Assembly: GCA_965247585.1 (NCBI GenBank)
Contig: CBDFHC010000005.1
Coordinates: forward strand, 434,001 to 498,000
Reading direction: 5' to 3'
Source: CBDFHC01 sp965247585
GTDB taxonomy: Bacteria > Chloroflexota > Dehalococcoidia > Lucifugimonadales > GCA-2712585
DNA: 64,000 nucleotides
Part shown: in pieces, positions 1 to 7,024 of the stretch
Layout: the number at the start of each line of letters is the position of its first letter
Position numbering within the stretch: the first letter of the stretch is position 1
Made by a program: the position numbers and the translations under genes
The notes under the pieces: generated by a model
What the model saw: the letters and a program-made list of their open reading frames with translations, nothing else
What the model was told of the DNA's origin: nothing
The model's database searches: none

Positions 1-217
1 GTCTCAGAAAGCCCTCCCTCCCTCCGATTTCAAACAGAAAGAATCGGTAATCGTAGACTGCATTCGACGTCTGGAAGAGCGGCGGTTGAGGCAGCTCAAG
101 GCGGAGGAGAGTCTTCGCCTGGCGGAGATGGCGCCGGAAGAGATTTTCCAGCACCAGAGCGAGATATTAGAGATCAACGACGGCATGGAAGCCCTCTTCA
201 AGTCGCGGAGTGTATAA
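1..217 (+). CDS. dnaG: DNA primase DnaG, C-terminal end (partial)
   Basis: Only the last 71 codons lie in the window, in the frame starting at base 2 and ending with TAA at 215-217. The visible part is a charged, helical tail (residues such as RRLEERRLRQLK, then ending EALFKSRSV) typical of the helicase-binding C-terminus of bacterial primase. It stops four bases before the ATG of rpoD, and the dnaG-rpoD pair is the classic macromolecular-synthesis operon, which is the main support for the call. The catalytic Toprim and zinc domains are outside the window, so identification rests on position and the general character of the tail. Confidence 0.7.
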   Translation, partial: SQKALPPSDFKQKESVIVDCIRRLEERRLRQLKAEESLRLAEMAPEEIFQHQSEILEINDGMEALFKSRSV

Positions 218-221
218 ATAG

Positions 222-1796
222 ATGGTAAGCACAAGAAAAACGCACGGATCTTCACGGGAAGACGAAGAGTACCTAGAGTCCATAGGCGCCGAGAACACGG
301 GCGACGGCCAGGAACGTGGCGGCAACACGGTGTTGACCCAGGGCGGGGCCCCGGTGGTGCCCGCGTTTACCCCTGAGAAGGCCGCAGTCGACCGCGAAAA
401 CGGCGACGAGCAGTGGGCGGCAGGCGGCACCGCCGTGCAGGTTGCCCCCCGTCCGGTGGCGGAGGAGGAGGAGAACGCCGAGGAGGAGCCCGAGTGGGAA
501 CCGGAAATGGAGGGGGCGGAGGTACTGGACGACCCGGTACGTATGTACCTGCGCGAGATTGGCCGGGTCAACCTTCTCACCTCCAAGGACGAACGGGTGC
601 TGGCCCGCAAGATGGAGGGCGGCAAGAGGCTTAACCTGCTGGAGGCGGAGGTCCGCGGCGATACGGGGCGGCCAGTTCCGGCCTGGGAGGTGTGCCTTAC
701 CATCCTGCACCGGTTGGTGAAGACGCAGCCGATGATGTCTGCGCTGGCGAACCGGCTGGGTCTGCCCACTGTCATGATGCTGTCGGAAATCACGGGCGAC
801 CCGAAGCTGCAGGCCGCCATTGACGTGCTTTTGGACGCGGGGTTGATGGACGGGCTGGCGCTGGACCTCAATCTGCCACGCGATGAGTCGGTCAAGAATG
901 TCATTGGGCTGTCGCTGGAAAGCTGGGTCCTCCCCACCCAGATCGTAGACATTTTGGGAGACTGCACCCTGGCGCAGCTTGGCAAGATGCTGGAGAGTGG
1001 GGAATGCAGGGCCAAGCTGCCGCCCATGGAGTACATCTACGTCGCCTACTTCGGCCGGATCAGAGCCGAGGCGGCGCGGTCCCAGCAGCACCTGACGGAG
1101 GCCAACCTCCGGTTGGTGGTTAGCGTGGCCAAGAAGTACATTGGCCGAGGAATGTCCCTGCTGGACCTGATCCAGGAGGGCAACATTGGGCTCATCCGCG
1201 CGGTGGAGAAGTTTGATTACCGCAAGGGTTACAAGTTCAGCACCTACGCCACCTGGTGGATTCGGCAGGCCATAACCAGGGCCATAGCCGATCAGGCGCG
1301 CACCATCCGAATACCGGTCCACATGGTGGAGACGATCAACAAGCTGATGCGCCACCACCGCCGCTTGCTGCAAGACTTCGGCCGGGAGCCCACACCCACG
1401 GAGATCGGCGAGATCATGGAGCTCACCCCCGAGCGGGTGGAGGAGATCATCAAGATCTCCCAAGAGCCCGTCTCCCTGCAGACCCCCATTGGGGAAGAGG
1501 AAGACAGCCACCTGGGGGACTTCATTGAGGACCAGAGCGCCCCGGCCCCCTCCGAGGCAGCGTCCTTCCAGCTCCTCAAGGAGCAGATTGACGATGTGCT
1601 GCACACCCTGACGGACCGGGAGCGGCGGGTGCTGCAGCTACGGTTCGGGCTGGAGGACGGCAGAAGCCGCACGCTGGAAGAGGTGGGACGGGAGTTTGGC
1701 GTCACCCGGGAGCGGATCCGCCAGATTGAGGCCAAGGCACTGCGGAAGCTGCGCCATCCCACCCGTTCAAGGCGGTTGAAGGACTTCCTGGACTAG
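222..1796 (+). CDS. rpoD: RNA polymerase primary sigma factor (RpoD/SigA)
   Basis: A 524-residue group 1 sigma factor that directs core RNA polymerase to housekeeping promoters. An acidic, low-complexity N-terminus (about 1-100) precedes region 1.2 (about 103-137, DDPVRMYLREIG). A non-conserved insert of about 150 residues follows, then region 2 (about 285-360, with NLRLVVSVAKKYIGRG, DLIQEGNIGLIRAVEKFD and the -10 reading segment YATWWIRQAI), region 3 and region 4 (about 460-524) with the -35 helix-turn-helix EVGREFGVTRERIRQIE. It ends RRLKDFLD, as expected of the family. It lies four bases after dnaG and is presumably co-transcribed with it. Start ATG 222 is the first codon after the dnaG stop; the nearest purine-rich ribosome site, GGAG, is rather far upstream. 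Confidence 0.97.
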   Translation: MVSTRKTHGSSREDEEYLESIGAENTGDGQERGGNTVLTQGGAPVVPAFTPEKAAVDRENGDEQWAAGGTAVQVAPRPVAEEEENAEEEPEWEPEMEGAEVLDDPVRMYLREIGRVNLLTSKDERVLARKMEGGKRLNLLEAEVRGDTGRPVPAWEVCLTILHRLVKTQPMMSALANRLGLPTVMMLSEITGDPKLQAAIDVLLDAGLMDGLALDLNLPRDESVKNVIGLSLESWVLPTQIVDILGDCTLAQLGKMLESGECRAKLPPMEYIYVAYFGRIRAEAARSQQHLTEANLRLVVSVAKKYIGRGMSLLDLIQEGNIGLIRAVEKFDYRKGYKFSTYATWWIRQAITRAIADQARTIRIPVHMVETINKLMRHHRRLLQDFGREPTPTEIGEIMELTPERVEEIIKISQEPVSLQTPIGEEEDSHLGDFIEDQSAPAPSEAASFQLLKEQIDDVLHTLTDRERRVLQLRFGLEDGRSRTLEEVGREFGVTRERIRQIEAKALRKLRHPTRSRRLKDFLD

Positions 1797-1963
1797 GTCT
1801 AGCCAGGGCAAAGGGTCTGAAGCCGGGGTAACGACGCTTGGCGAAAGGTGTAACCACTACAAAGGGCTGAACCTCTACGCAGGTGGGGCCTAAGGCCACC
1901 ATAGGAGTGGCAATTCTAAAGCTTAATCAGCCAAGGCGGTGGGTACCAACATTCGAACGGACC

Positions 1964-2050
1964 GCAAATCACAGGTTGGTGGTTCCCACCCACCCGCCCC
2001 GGAAAGTTTTTCAAGTTAATTTCTGAGGGACACCCTCAGACTCCCGCCAG
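1964..2050 (+). repeat. Intergenic repeat family, copy 1
   Basis: This copy lies in the 339-base gap between the convergent ends of rpoD and the metallopeptidase gene. It starts CAAATCACAGGTTGGTGG, contains the small inverted repeat GGTGG-TTC-CCACC, a T/A-rich stretch, and then the perfect hairpin CTGAGGG-ACA-CCCTCAG followed by ACTCCCG. The same order of elements recurs near 14.6, 34.6, 36.9 and 57.3 kb. The preceding bases 1797-1963 show no gene or convincing terminator. Confidence 0.85.
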
Positions 2051-2135
2051 AGGGGCCATCCCCCTCTGAACTCCCCCTAGAAGGCCTCTCAAGCGGATCA
2101 TGGCAGTTCTTTTCGGGGTACGGCCTCGGCAATTT

Positions 2136-4214
2136 CTAATCCAGACGCTCCACGGTTAGCTGGTATTCGGCAGGCAAGCTGCTGCCCCGGGCCAGGCTGC
2201 CGATTATCACCACCGCCTCGTCCAGTTCTCCGAAGCCTGGCAGCTCAGCATAGCCCTGCTTCGACGCGTCCAGCTCAAGGGGTGTAACGATCCACTCTCC
2301 GTCCCGGGCCTGAACAATCCACACCGAGTAGTCCTGGGGTAATGTGGTGTCCGTCCGGTAGAACCCTTCGGCGCGCCAGCCCTTGTCCTGGGAGGCGTCG
2401 TCATAAAAGCCCAGCTCCGGCACCGCGATGGTGTCCAGGCAGAGGCCCGGCGCGTTGATGGCATCGTCGGTGACGTAATGGAAGCGGAGGAGCACCCGTT
2501 TGCCGGCGTAGGGCGTCAGGTCCACCTGGTCCTCTACCCAGCCGTCGCTAAAGCCGGAGTAGCCGGGACCAAAGCTGTTGCCCACCGGGTTGCGCGGCGT
2601 GGCCAGCGCCCCGGCCAGGATGTCCCACGTCTCGCCTTCATTGGTTGAGACCTGGACGTAACCGTAGTCCCACTCGGATTCGATGTCGAACCACAGGCGG
2701 AATTGGAGCGTGGCCTTGTCCAGTCCGCCCAGGTCAAACCGGCGGGTGAGCGTGGTGCTGATGGAATCGCCGCGGTTGCCCCACCAGCAGAAGCCTGCGT
2801 TGGGAGGCGGCTCAGGGAACAGGGACACCTCCGCCATCCCGGCGAAGCCCACCGCCACCGATGGTTCGTCCAGGTCCAATAGGACGTAGCGCGCCGAGTA
2901 CTGGGGTTGCGATAGCGCCATAGTGCCGGTCTCCCGGACTACGTCCGTAAAGGGGACTTTTACCAGCCGGTCCGGGTAGCTGAACGGGCCGTCGCCGACC
3001 TTGCGCCAGTAATTGGCGACGGTCCACCGCCCGAAGAGGGTGTTGAAGTCCTCCCCTGTGCCGAACTCCTCCAGGAACCCGTCCACCGCATCTATCCCTT
3101 TCTCGCCCGTTTTCAGCAGCGATGTGAGCTCATCTCCAACCCCCGGTTGGATACCCAGGAAATGCGAGAAGAGAAAAGCGGCTCCGTAGCTGGCGGCGCT
3201 GTTCAGCGGCTCAATGGGCCAGTAGACGAGCGAGGTAGGCTGAGACTGGGCAAACGTGTCCGCGGTGCGGATGTCGTAGCCCAGGCGCAGCTCCGCCACC
3301 TGAGAGAGCCCCTCGTTGAGCCAGGTGCTCTGGCCCCGGTTCAGGTTCCAATGCACGGCGTGCTGTAGCTCATGGGCCAGGGTAGAGAGGTACTCCCGAG
3401 AACCAGGAAGCAGGATGCGGGCGTTGATGTAGACCATCTTCCGCTGGTTGCTGTACTGGCGTACCTGGTTGGGGTACTCGTCTGACGAGCTGTAGTAACC
3501 GGCGGCGCCCTGCAGCCGGGCGTGGAGGATGGTCAGCCGACCGGAGGCGGTGCCCGGCGGCCACAGCGGGCCGAAAATGTCAGTCACGCCGGGTAGGATG
3601 CGCTCTTCAAATTCCCGCGCCGCGTCCTGGAGCTGGTCCCTTGAGACGGAGACATCGTCGGCGACGAACCAGTAGGCGTTGGGTGAGACCAACTCCAGGG
3701 TCGCTTCGACCGGACCTACCTCAACGCTCAGCAGGTCGGCGACAAAAAATGTTTCCCGGCTCCCTTCCACCAGTCCCGGGTCCGGGAATGCGCCAACGGG
3801 CGGCAGGTCTTGCGGCAGGCCAGGCAAAAGCTGGCGGGCCAGCTCCAGAATATCGGCGTCGGGGGGCCTGGGAATAACGTCCAGCGGCGACGGGGTTCCC
3901 GCATTCGGCGTCGCCACTTCCGTGGGGGTGGCGCCGGACGTAACGGCTGAAGGCGCGGTGGGCGCCGTTTCTGCCGTCGCTGTAGATTGACCGGACGACG
4001 GCAGCGTGCCGTCGAGGGCCGGGGCGACGGTGGCTTCCGAGGTTGGGAGGTGGGAGGCCGTGGTCCCGGCGCCGTCGGGAGCAAGGCTGGTTTCGGAGGC
4101 CTGCGGCGTAGAGGTGTTGGCCACGGTGCAGCCGATGCCGCCAAACAGCAAGGCGACTGCCATCACCAGGATGGCGAATGAGACGGCTGGCGATAGTTTT
4201 CGGGCGGAGGTCAT
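2136..4214 (-). CDS. Secreted zinc metallopeptidase (gluzincin, peptidase-MA-like) with C-terminal jelly-roll domain
   Basis: A 692-residue exported protein. The N-terminus has a basic start and a hydrophobic segment ending in GGIGC, a possible but non-ideal lipobox. A Thr/Pro/Ala-rich linker runs to about residue 110. The catalytic motif LAHELQH (first His about 281) is followed by NEGLSQ, whose Glu is the third zinc ligand typical of gluzincins. Residues from about 470 to 640 (with CWWGNRGD, GYVQVSTNEGETW and RVLLRFHYVTDD) resemble the sugar-binding-like C-terminal module of immune-inhibitor-A/M6 peptidases. It likely degrades or modifies protein outside the cell. The catalytic-site assignment is firm; the substrate is unknown. 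It stands alone, convergent with rpoD. Confidence 0.8.
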   Translation of the reverse strand: MTSARKLSPAVSFAILVMAVALLFGGIGCTVANTSTPQASETSLAPDGAGTTASHLPTSEATVAPALDGTLPSSGQSTATAETAPTAPSAVTSGATPTEVATPNAGTPSPLDVIPRPPDADILELARQLLPGLPQDLPPVGAFPDPGLVEGSRETFFVADLLSVEVGPVEATLELVSPNAYWFVADDVSVSRDQLQDAAREFEERILPGVTDIFGPLWPPGTASGRLTILHARLQGAAGYYSSSDEYPNQVRQYSNQRKMVYINARILLPGSREYLSTLAHELQHAVHWNLNRGQSTWLNEGLSQVAELRLGYDIRTADTFAQSQPTSLVYWPIEPLNSAASYGAAFLFSHFLGIQPGVGDELTSLLKTGEKGIDAVDGFLEEFGTGEDFNTLFGRWTVANYWRKVGDGPFSYPDRLVKVPFTDVVRETGTMALSQPQYSARYVLLDLDEPSVAVGFAGMAEVSLFPEPPPNAGFCWWGNRGDSISTTLTRRFDLGGLDKATLQFRLWFDIESEWDYGYVQVSTNEGETWDILAGALATPRNPVGNSFGPGYSGFSDGWVEDQVDLTPYAGKRVLLRFHYVTDDAINAPGLCLDTIAVPELGFYDDASQDKGWRAEGFYRTDTTLPQDYSVWIVQARDGEWIVTPLELDASKQGYAELPGFGELDEAVVIIGSLARGSSLPAEYQLTVERLD

Positions 4215-4430
4215 GGGCCGGATATAAACGGTGGGCTGATTGGGGCGCGGCGGCGTGCTGTCGGCGGGCCGATTTCGTGACGGTGGGCCATCGTTAGTCA
4301 GTATACGCCGCCGTCTGGGAAGCCGGCTCGACCGTGGTCCGGCTGCCGGCAGGATTTTAGGCCGGCCGCCTCACAGATATGCCCTTTTGGCGGGAGAGTC
4401 CAGAGAGGAAGCACTCTCATTGGCAGGGGT

Positions 4431-4493
4431 CTGGGGGAATCAGTCATGGCGATAGGTATGGCCGCCACGATGGGCTGAAAATCGGAAGTTGGT
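4431..4493 (+). repeat. Half-copy of the intergenic repeat (5' motif only)
   Basis: The 415-base gap 4215-4629 lies between two divergent genes. It contains GGGGGAATCAGTCATGGC, GATAGGTATGGCC, CACGATGGGCTGAAAATC and GGTTGGTG-like sequence. This matches the upstream module of the repeat at 36.8 kb and the half-copy at 21.0 kb, but lacks the hairpin module. The rest of the gap shows no gene; promoters for the two divergent genes must lie here but I cannot place them with confidence. Confidence 0.65.
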
Positions 4494-4629
4494 GTTGATA
4501 GGGCGCAAGGGACACCCGTTCAACGGTGGGGCTTTGGCCTTCGCATCTACCGGGCGGGGACTTGAATCTTATCGCCCAGCGGTTAAACTATTGTCAGGCC
4601 AAATCGATGGCCGTCAAGCAGAGGTGCTA

Positions 4630-4854
4630 ATGAGCGAACACAACGAATCCGAAGGCCGGGGCGGGCTCACCCGCCGCGGTTTCCTGGGAACCCTGTCACT
4701 GGGGCTGGCGGGCATCGCCGGCATGAGCCTCTCCATGGGAAAGCTGATCTCTCCGAGCAAGCCGGAGGAGGGTCCCGGCGCCGGGATTCCCGAGGACTCC
4801 ATCTTCAAGCCACGGGACGAGTCCGGCAAACAGGGCGGCAAGGGCACGGCGTAA
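4630..4854 (+). CDS. Small protein with twin-arginine (Tat) signal
   Basis: A 74-residue protein starting at ATG 4630, chosen because the Tat signal follows at the usual distance (a longer reading from 4489 adds only unpatterned sequence). The signal is LTRRGFLGTLSLGLAGIAG, a twin-arginine n-region plus hydrophobic core. It is followed by a short hydrophilic tail rich in Gly, Lys and Glu (SIFKPRDESGKQGGKGTA) with no Cys or domain. Such mini-proteins occur beside molybdenum/iron-sulfur oxidoreductase genes, where they are thought to be Tat substrates or partners, but none is adjacent here. A strong hairpin terminator follows. Function unknown. Confidence 0.6.
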   Translation: MSEHNESEGRGGLTRRGFLGTLSLGLAGIAGMSLSMGKLISPSKPEEGPGAGIPEDSIFKPRDESGKQGGKGTA

Positions 4855-4924
4855 GACCGATTCAGGCGGGTGATGTTCGCATAACGGACGGCCGCTCGCC
4901 CGGACTGACTAACTGGAAAAACAG

Positions 4925-4974
4925 ACCGCTCCCGGGTCCCGCGTAGCGCGGGGTGCTCCGAGAGCGGTTTTTCT
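4925..4974 (+). terminator. Rho-independent terminator
   Basis: The outer stem ACCGCTC (4925-4931) pairs with GAGCGGT (4962-4968). An inner perfect stem CCCGCG/CGCGGG (4938-4943 with 4947-4952) is closed by a TAG loop. TTTTTCTTT follows directly. It ends the Tat-signal gene; on the other strand it lies just beyond the stop of the ArsM-like gene and could serve both. Confidence 0.85.
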
Positions 4975-4995
4975 TTGCCTCTTCGTGCCGCCGCG

Positions 4996-5784
4996 TTAGG
5001 CGGCGGGTTTTGCAGCGCGGAAGGTGATGCCCAGCGTGCCGAAGGCGGCGGCGCTGGATTGCTGGGGCGCTCCGCTAAACACGTCCAGCTTGCTGGTTAT
5101 CTCAAAGCCGGTGAAGCCCACAGCCTCGACCACTGCCTGGAGCTCTGCTTCCAGCAGAGCACCGGCGATTCAACCAGTCCAGAGGTCTATGTTCTCTTTG
5201 GCCTCTTCGGGCACCGCCATTTGCACCAGGATATCCCCTATCTGGAGCCGGCCTCCGGGCTTGAGGACGCGGTGCATCTCTTTGAATACCCCCAGCTTGT
5301 CCGGGCACAGGTTCACCACTCCGTTGGAGATCACCACGTCCGCCCACTCGTCGTCTACGGGCAGGGACTCCAGATGGCCCCGGACGAACTCGGCGTGGGT
5401 CAGGCCGGCGGCGGCAGCGGCGCCGGTGGCCTTCGCCAGCATCTCGGAGGTCATATCCACCCCAACCACCCGGCCGGAGGCGCCCACCATGGCGGCGGCG
5501 ATGAGGCTGTCAAAGCCCGCGCCGGAGCCCAGGTCAACCACCCGTTCGCCGGGCTGGAGCGCGCCCACGGAAAAAGGATTGCCGGTGCCGGCGAAGGACT
5601 CCAGCACACCGGTGGGCACGCCGTCTATCTGCGCTGCCGGGTACCCCAGCTTCTCCGCCAGGGGGCGCCCCGTATGGAAATGGAACCCCTTTTGCGGCTG
5701 GGTGGCCACAACGGCGTACTCCTTGCTGACCTCCTCTCGAAGGGTGTCCAGGTCAACATTGGGCACGGGCATCAATACGGTCAT
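4996..5784 (-). CDS. ArsM-like SAM-dependent methyltransferase, predicted selenoprotein (Sec205)
   Basis: A class I methyltransferase of the arsenite methyltransferase (ArsM) type, 262 residues if the in-frame TGA at 5170-5172 is read as selenocysteine. The N-terminus has FHFHTGRPLAEKLGY, then the SAM motif DLGSGAGFDSL and RVLKPGGRLQIGDI. The reading frame reaches IDLWTG, meets TGA, and continues IAGALLEAELQAVVEAVGF to a TAA at 4996-4998. ArsM proteins have WxxC-[IV]-[AS]GAL here, where the Cys is a metalloid-binding residue, so TGA falls on the functional Cys. The other ArsM cysteine near the GNPF motif is replaced (SFAGTGNPF), so the substrate may not be arsenite. A GGAGG ribosome site precedes ATG 5784. 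It is the last gene of the operon with the DsrE-like gene and a second methyltransferase. If selenocysteine were not inserted, the product would be a 204-residue truncated enzyme. Confidence 0.85.
5142..5160 (-). promoter_or_regulatory. Candidate SECIS hairpin of the ArsM-like gene
   Basis: In the mRNA, nine bases after the UGA codon, GCUCUGCU pairs perfectly with AGCAGAGC (8 bp) around a GGA loop. The loop starts 17 bases after the UGA and begins with G. This fits the general bacterial SECIS rule (short apical loop with G in its first two positions, roughly 16-37 bases from UGA) as I know it. Confidence 0.75.
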
Positions 5785-5828
5785 ACCGGCCTCCAGAAGC
5801 TTGGTGTTTAGTCTATGGGGGTTGGGAG

Positions 5829-6191
5829 CTAGTAGGATAGCACGTTGTCGTGTTCGGCCATCAGGTTCGCCAGATCGGCGGGAGTCATGTACTTGGCATT
5901 TTTACCGGCCATATCCTGGTCGGTTACCCCGCGGGCGCGGGCTCAAATGCCTCAAACAAATATCGGCGTCTGGTTGGCGAAGGTGGTGGCGGCTATTTCG
6001 CTCAGCACCGGAAAGCCCACCCCGTGCACATGCTCACGAATGGTGTCCTTCACCAGGACGGTGGCGTCGCCGATCAGCGCAACTGTGGGCTGGTGGCCCG
6101 CCTCGGTGGCGCCGTTGGCCCCCACGAAGGCCAGGCTGGCGCGGGTAGGATCGTCCGTGCCGTGGGTGGTGACGTAGAGCAGTTTAGCCAT
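5829..6191 (-). CDS. DsrE-like protein, predicted double selenoprotein (Sec80 and Sec83)
   Basis: A small DsrE/DsrF/TusD-type protein, 120 residues when two in-frame TGA codons (5952-5954 and 5943-5945) are read through. It starts MAKLLYVTTHGTDDPTRA with the Rossmann-like core of the family. The sequence TPIFV-U-GI-U-ARARGVT then aligns with the family's conserved CxxCxxxRG redox site, so both cysteines are replaced and a UxxU motif results. The frame then runs to a TAG at 5829-5831 without shift. DsrE-family proteins carry sulfur as persulfide on such cysteines. Start ATG 6191 has AGGAG seven bases upstream. It lies 17 bases after the methyltransferase stop and 44 bases before the ArsM-like start. 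If UGA were a stop, the product would be 79 residues and lack its active site. Confidence 0.83.
5904..5924 (-). promoter_or_regulatory. Candidate SECIS hairpin of the DsrE-like gene
   Basis: In the mRNA, ACCGACC pairs with GGCCGGU (six pairs and one A/C mismatch) around the 7-base loop AGGAUAU, whose second base is G. The loop begins 25 bases after the second UGA and 34 bases after the first. One element could therefore serve both codons within the usual bacterial distance range. Confidence 0.6.
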
Positions 6192-6208
6192 CTTTTTTCT
6201 CCTTTTCG

Positions 6209-6961
6209 TTATTCTGAGGCATAAGAATCGTCTACAGTTTTCTTCAGGGTGACCCGGTAGAGCCGGCGGGGAAGATCGCCCTCTTGAAGCTCGGTGATGT
6301 CCACCAGTTCGAACCCTTGCGACAGGTGCTCGATCTTTCGGCGGTCGAAGAAGTGCACGATGAAGCCGCCGGACTCGTACAAGTCTTGCCCGCGGCGTTG
6401 CCCGGTGCCGTAGTGGGCGTCAGACGTGTTGCGAACGGTGAAGATGTTGAGGCTCCCCACCTTGAGGACGCGCCACATCTCCCGGTACATGGCCTCCAGC
6501 TCCGGCAGCGAGAAGGCCATGCATGACAGCATGTGAGAGTAGCAACCGTCGAAGGTGGCGTCGTCGAAGGGGAGGCGGTCTCGAACATCGTGGCATAGCG
6601 GCGACACGGCGCCGCTGAGGGAGGCGGCATCCACCTTACGCTGGATCGCCTCGATTCCGGTAGGCGAGAAGTCCAGCACGGTGACGCTAAGGCCTTCGCG
6701 GGCGAAGAATAGGGTGTCGCGGCCCTGCCCACCGCCCAGCTCCAAGATGTGGCCGGCGTTCTGTTCGCGGAACTGCTCCAGGGCGTGCCGCGCGGGCGCG
6801 CTCTCCTCCCCACCCAGCATGTCCGGATGGAAGGTGAACATCCCGTCCCAGTGGGCGCGCTGGCCCACAATGGCGGCGCTGTTAGCTGTTTGCTGGTCTG
6901 GCAATTCGCACGGTCCAGGTAGGAATGGGGCAAGGGCGAGGTGGGCCTGCTTCGTTGACAT
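6209..6961 (-). CDS. Class I SAM-dependent methyltransferase
   Basis: A 250-residue methyltransferase, first gene of the three-gene minus-strand operon. The SAM-binding motif I is ILELGGGQGRDTLFFAREG (about residues 72-90), followed by VTVLDFSPTG (acidic residue of motif II) and the FDGCYSHM and EMWRVLKVGSLNIF segments. The overall type resembles TehB/thiopurine-methyltransferase-like enzymes that methylate small, soft nucleophiles, but the substrate cannot be read from sequence. The gene is divergent from a LysR regulator 63 bases away, which probably controls it. Two predicted selenoproteins follow in the same direction, which suggests a shared job in selenium, sulfur or metalloid chemistry (inference). 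No strong ribosome site is visible before ATG 6961. Confidence 0.75.
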   Translation of the reverse strand: MSTKQAHLALAPFLPGPCELPDQQTANSAAIVGQRAHWDGMFTFHPDMLGGEESAPARHALEQFREQNAGHILELGGGQGRDTLFFAREGLSVTVLDFSPTGIEAIQRKVDAASLSGAVSPLCHDVRDRLPFDDATFDGCYSHMLSCMAFSLPELEAMYREMWRVLKVGSLNIFTVRNTSDAHYGTGQRRGQDLYESGGFIVHFFDRRKIEHLSQGFELVDITELQEGDLPRRLYRVTLKKTVDDSYASE

Positions 6962-7006
6962 GGTGTCTTACCCGTCCATTACAATCAATTACCAGTTTTC
7001 AACACC

Positions 7007-7021
7007 ACCTATTGAGTAGGT
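7007..7021. promoter_or_regulatory. 15-bp inverted repeat in the LysR divergent region
   Basis: ACCTA-TTGAG-TAGGT is a perfect interrupted palindrome in the 63-base gap between the divergent LysR and methyltransferase genes, three bases before the LysR start. LysR-type regulators usually bind such a site in the shared promoter. Its position overlapping the LysR leader suggests autoregulation, but this is inferred from position only. Confidence 0.4.
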
Positions 7022-7024
7022 TCA

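Noticed and set aside
273..1604. Long minus-strand open frame opposite rpoD (443 codons)
   Set aside because: It is a frame shadow of the conserved rpoD gene produced by high GC; its translation has no motif.
2025..2050. Repeat hairpin CTGAGGG-ACA-CCCTCAG as rho-independent terminator
   Set aside because: The T-rich stretch comes before the hairpin on the + strand, and on the other strand the hairpin is followed by A-rich sequence, so neither direction gives stem plus T-run.
4630..4854. Assigning the Tat mini-protein to the formate-dehydrogenase-like complex
   Set aside because: They are 10 kb apart on opposite strands with other genes between, and the complex looks cytoplasmic; a link is only speculation.
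4996..5172. ArsM-like gene as a truncated pseudogene ending at the TGA
   Set aside because: The 57 codons after the TGA remain in frame with family-like sequence to a normal stop, the TGA sits on the functional Cys, and a perfect hairpin follows. Decay would not produce this pattern in four genes.
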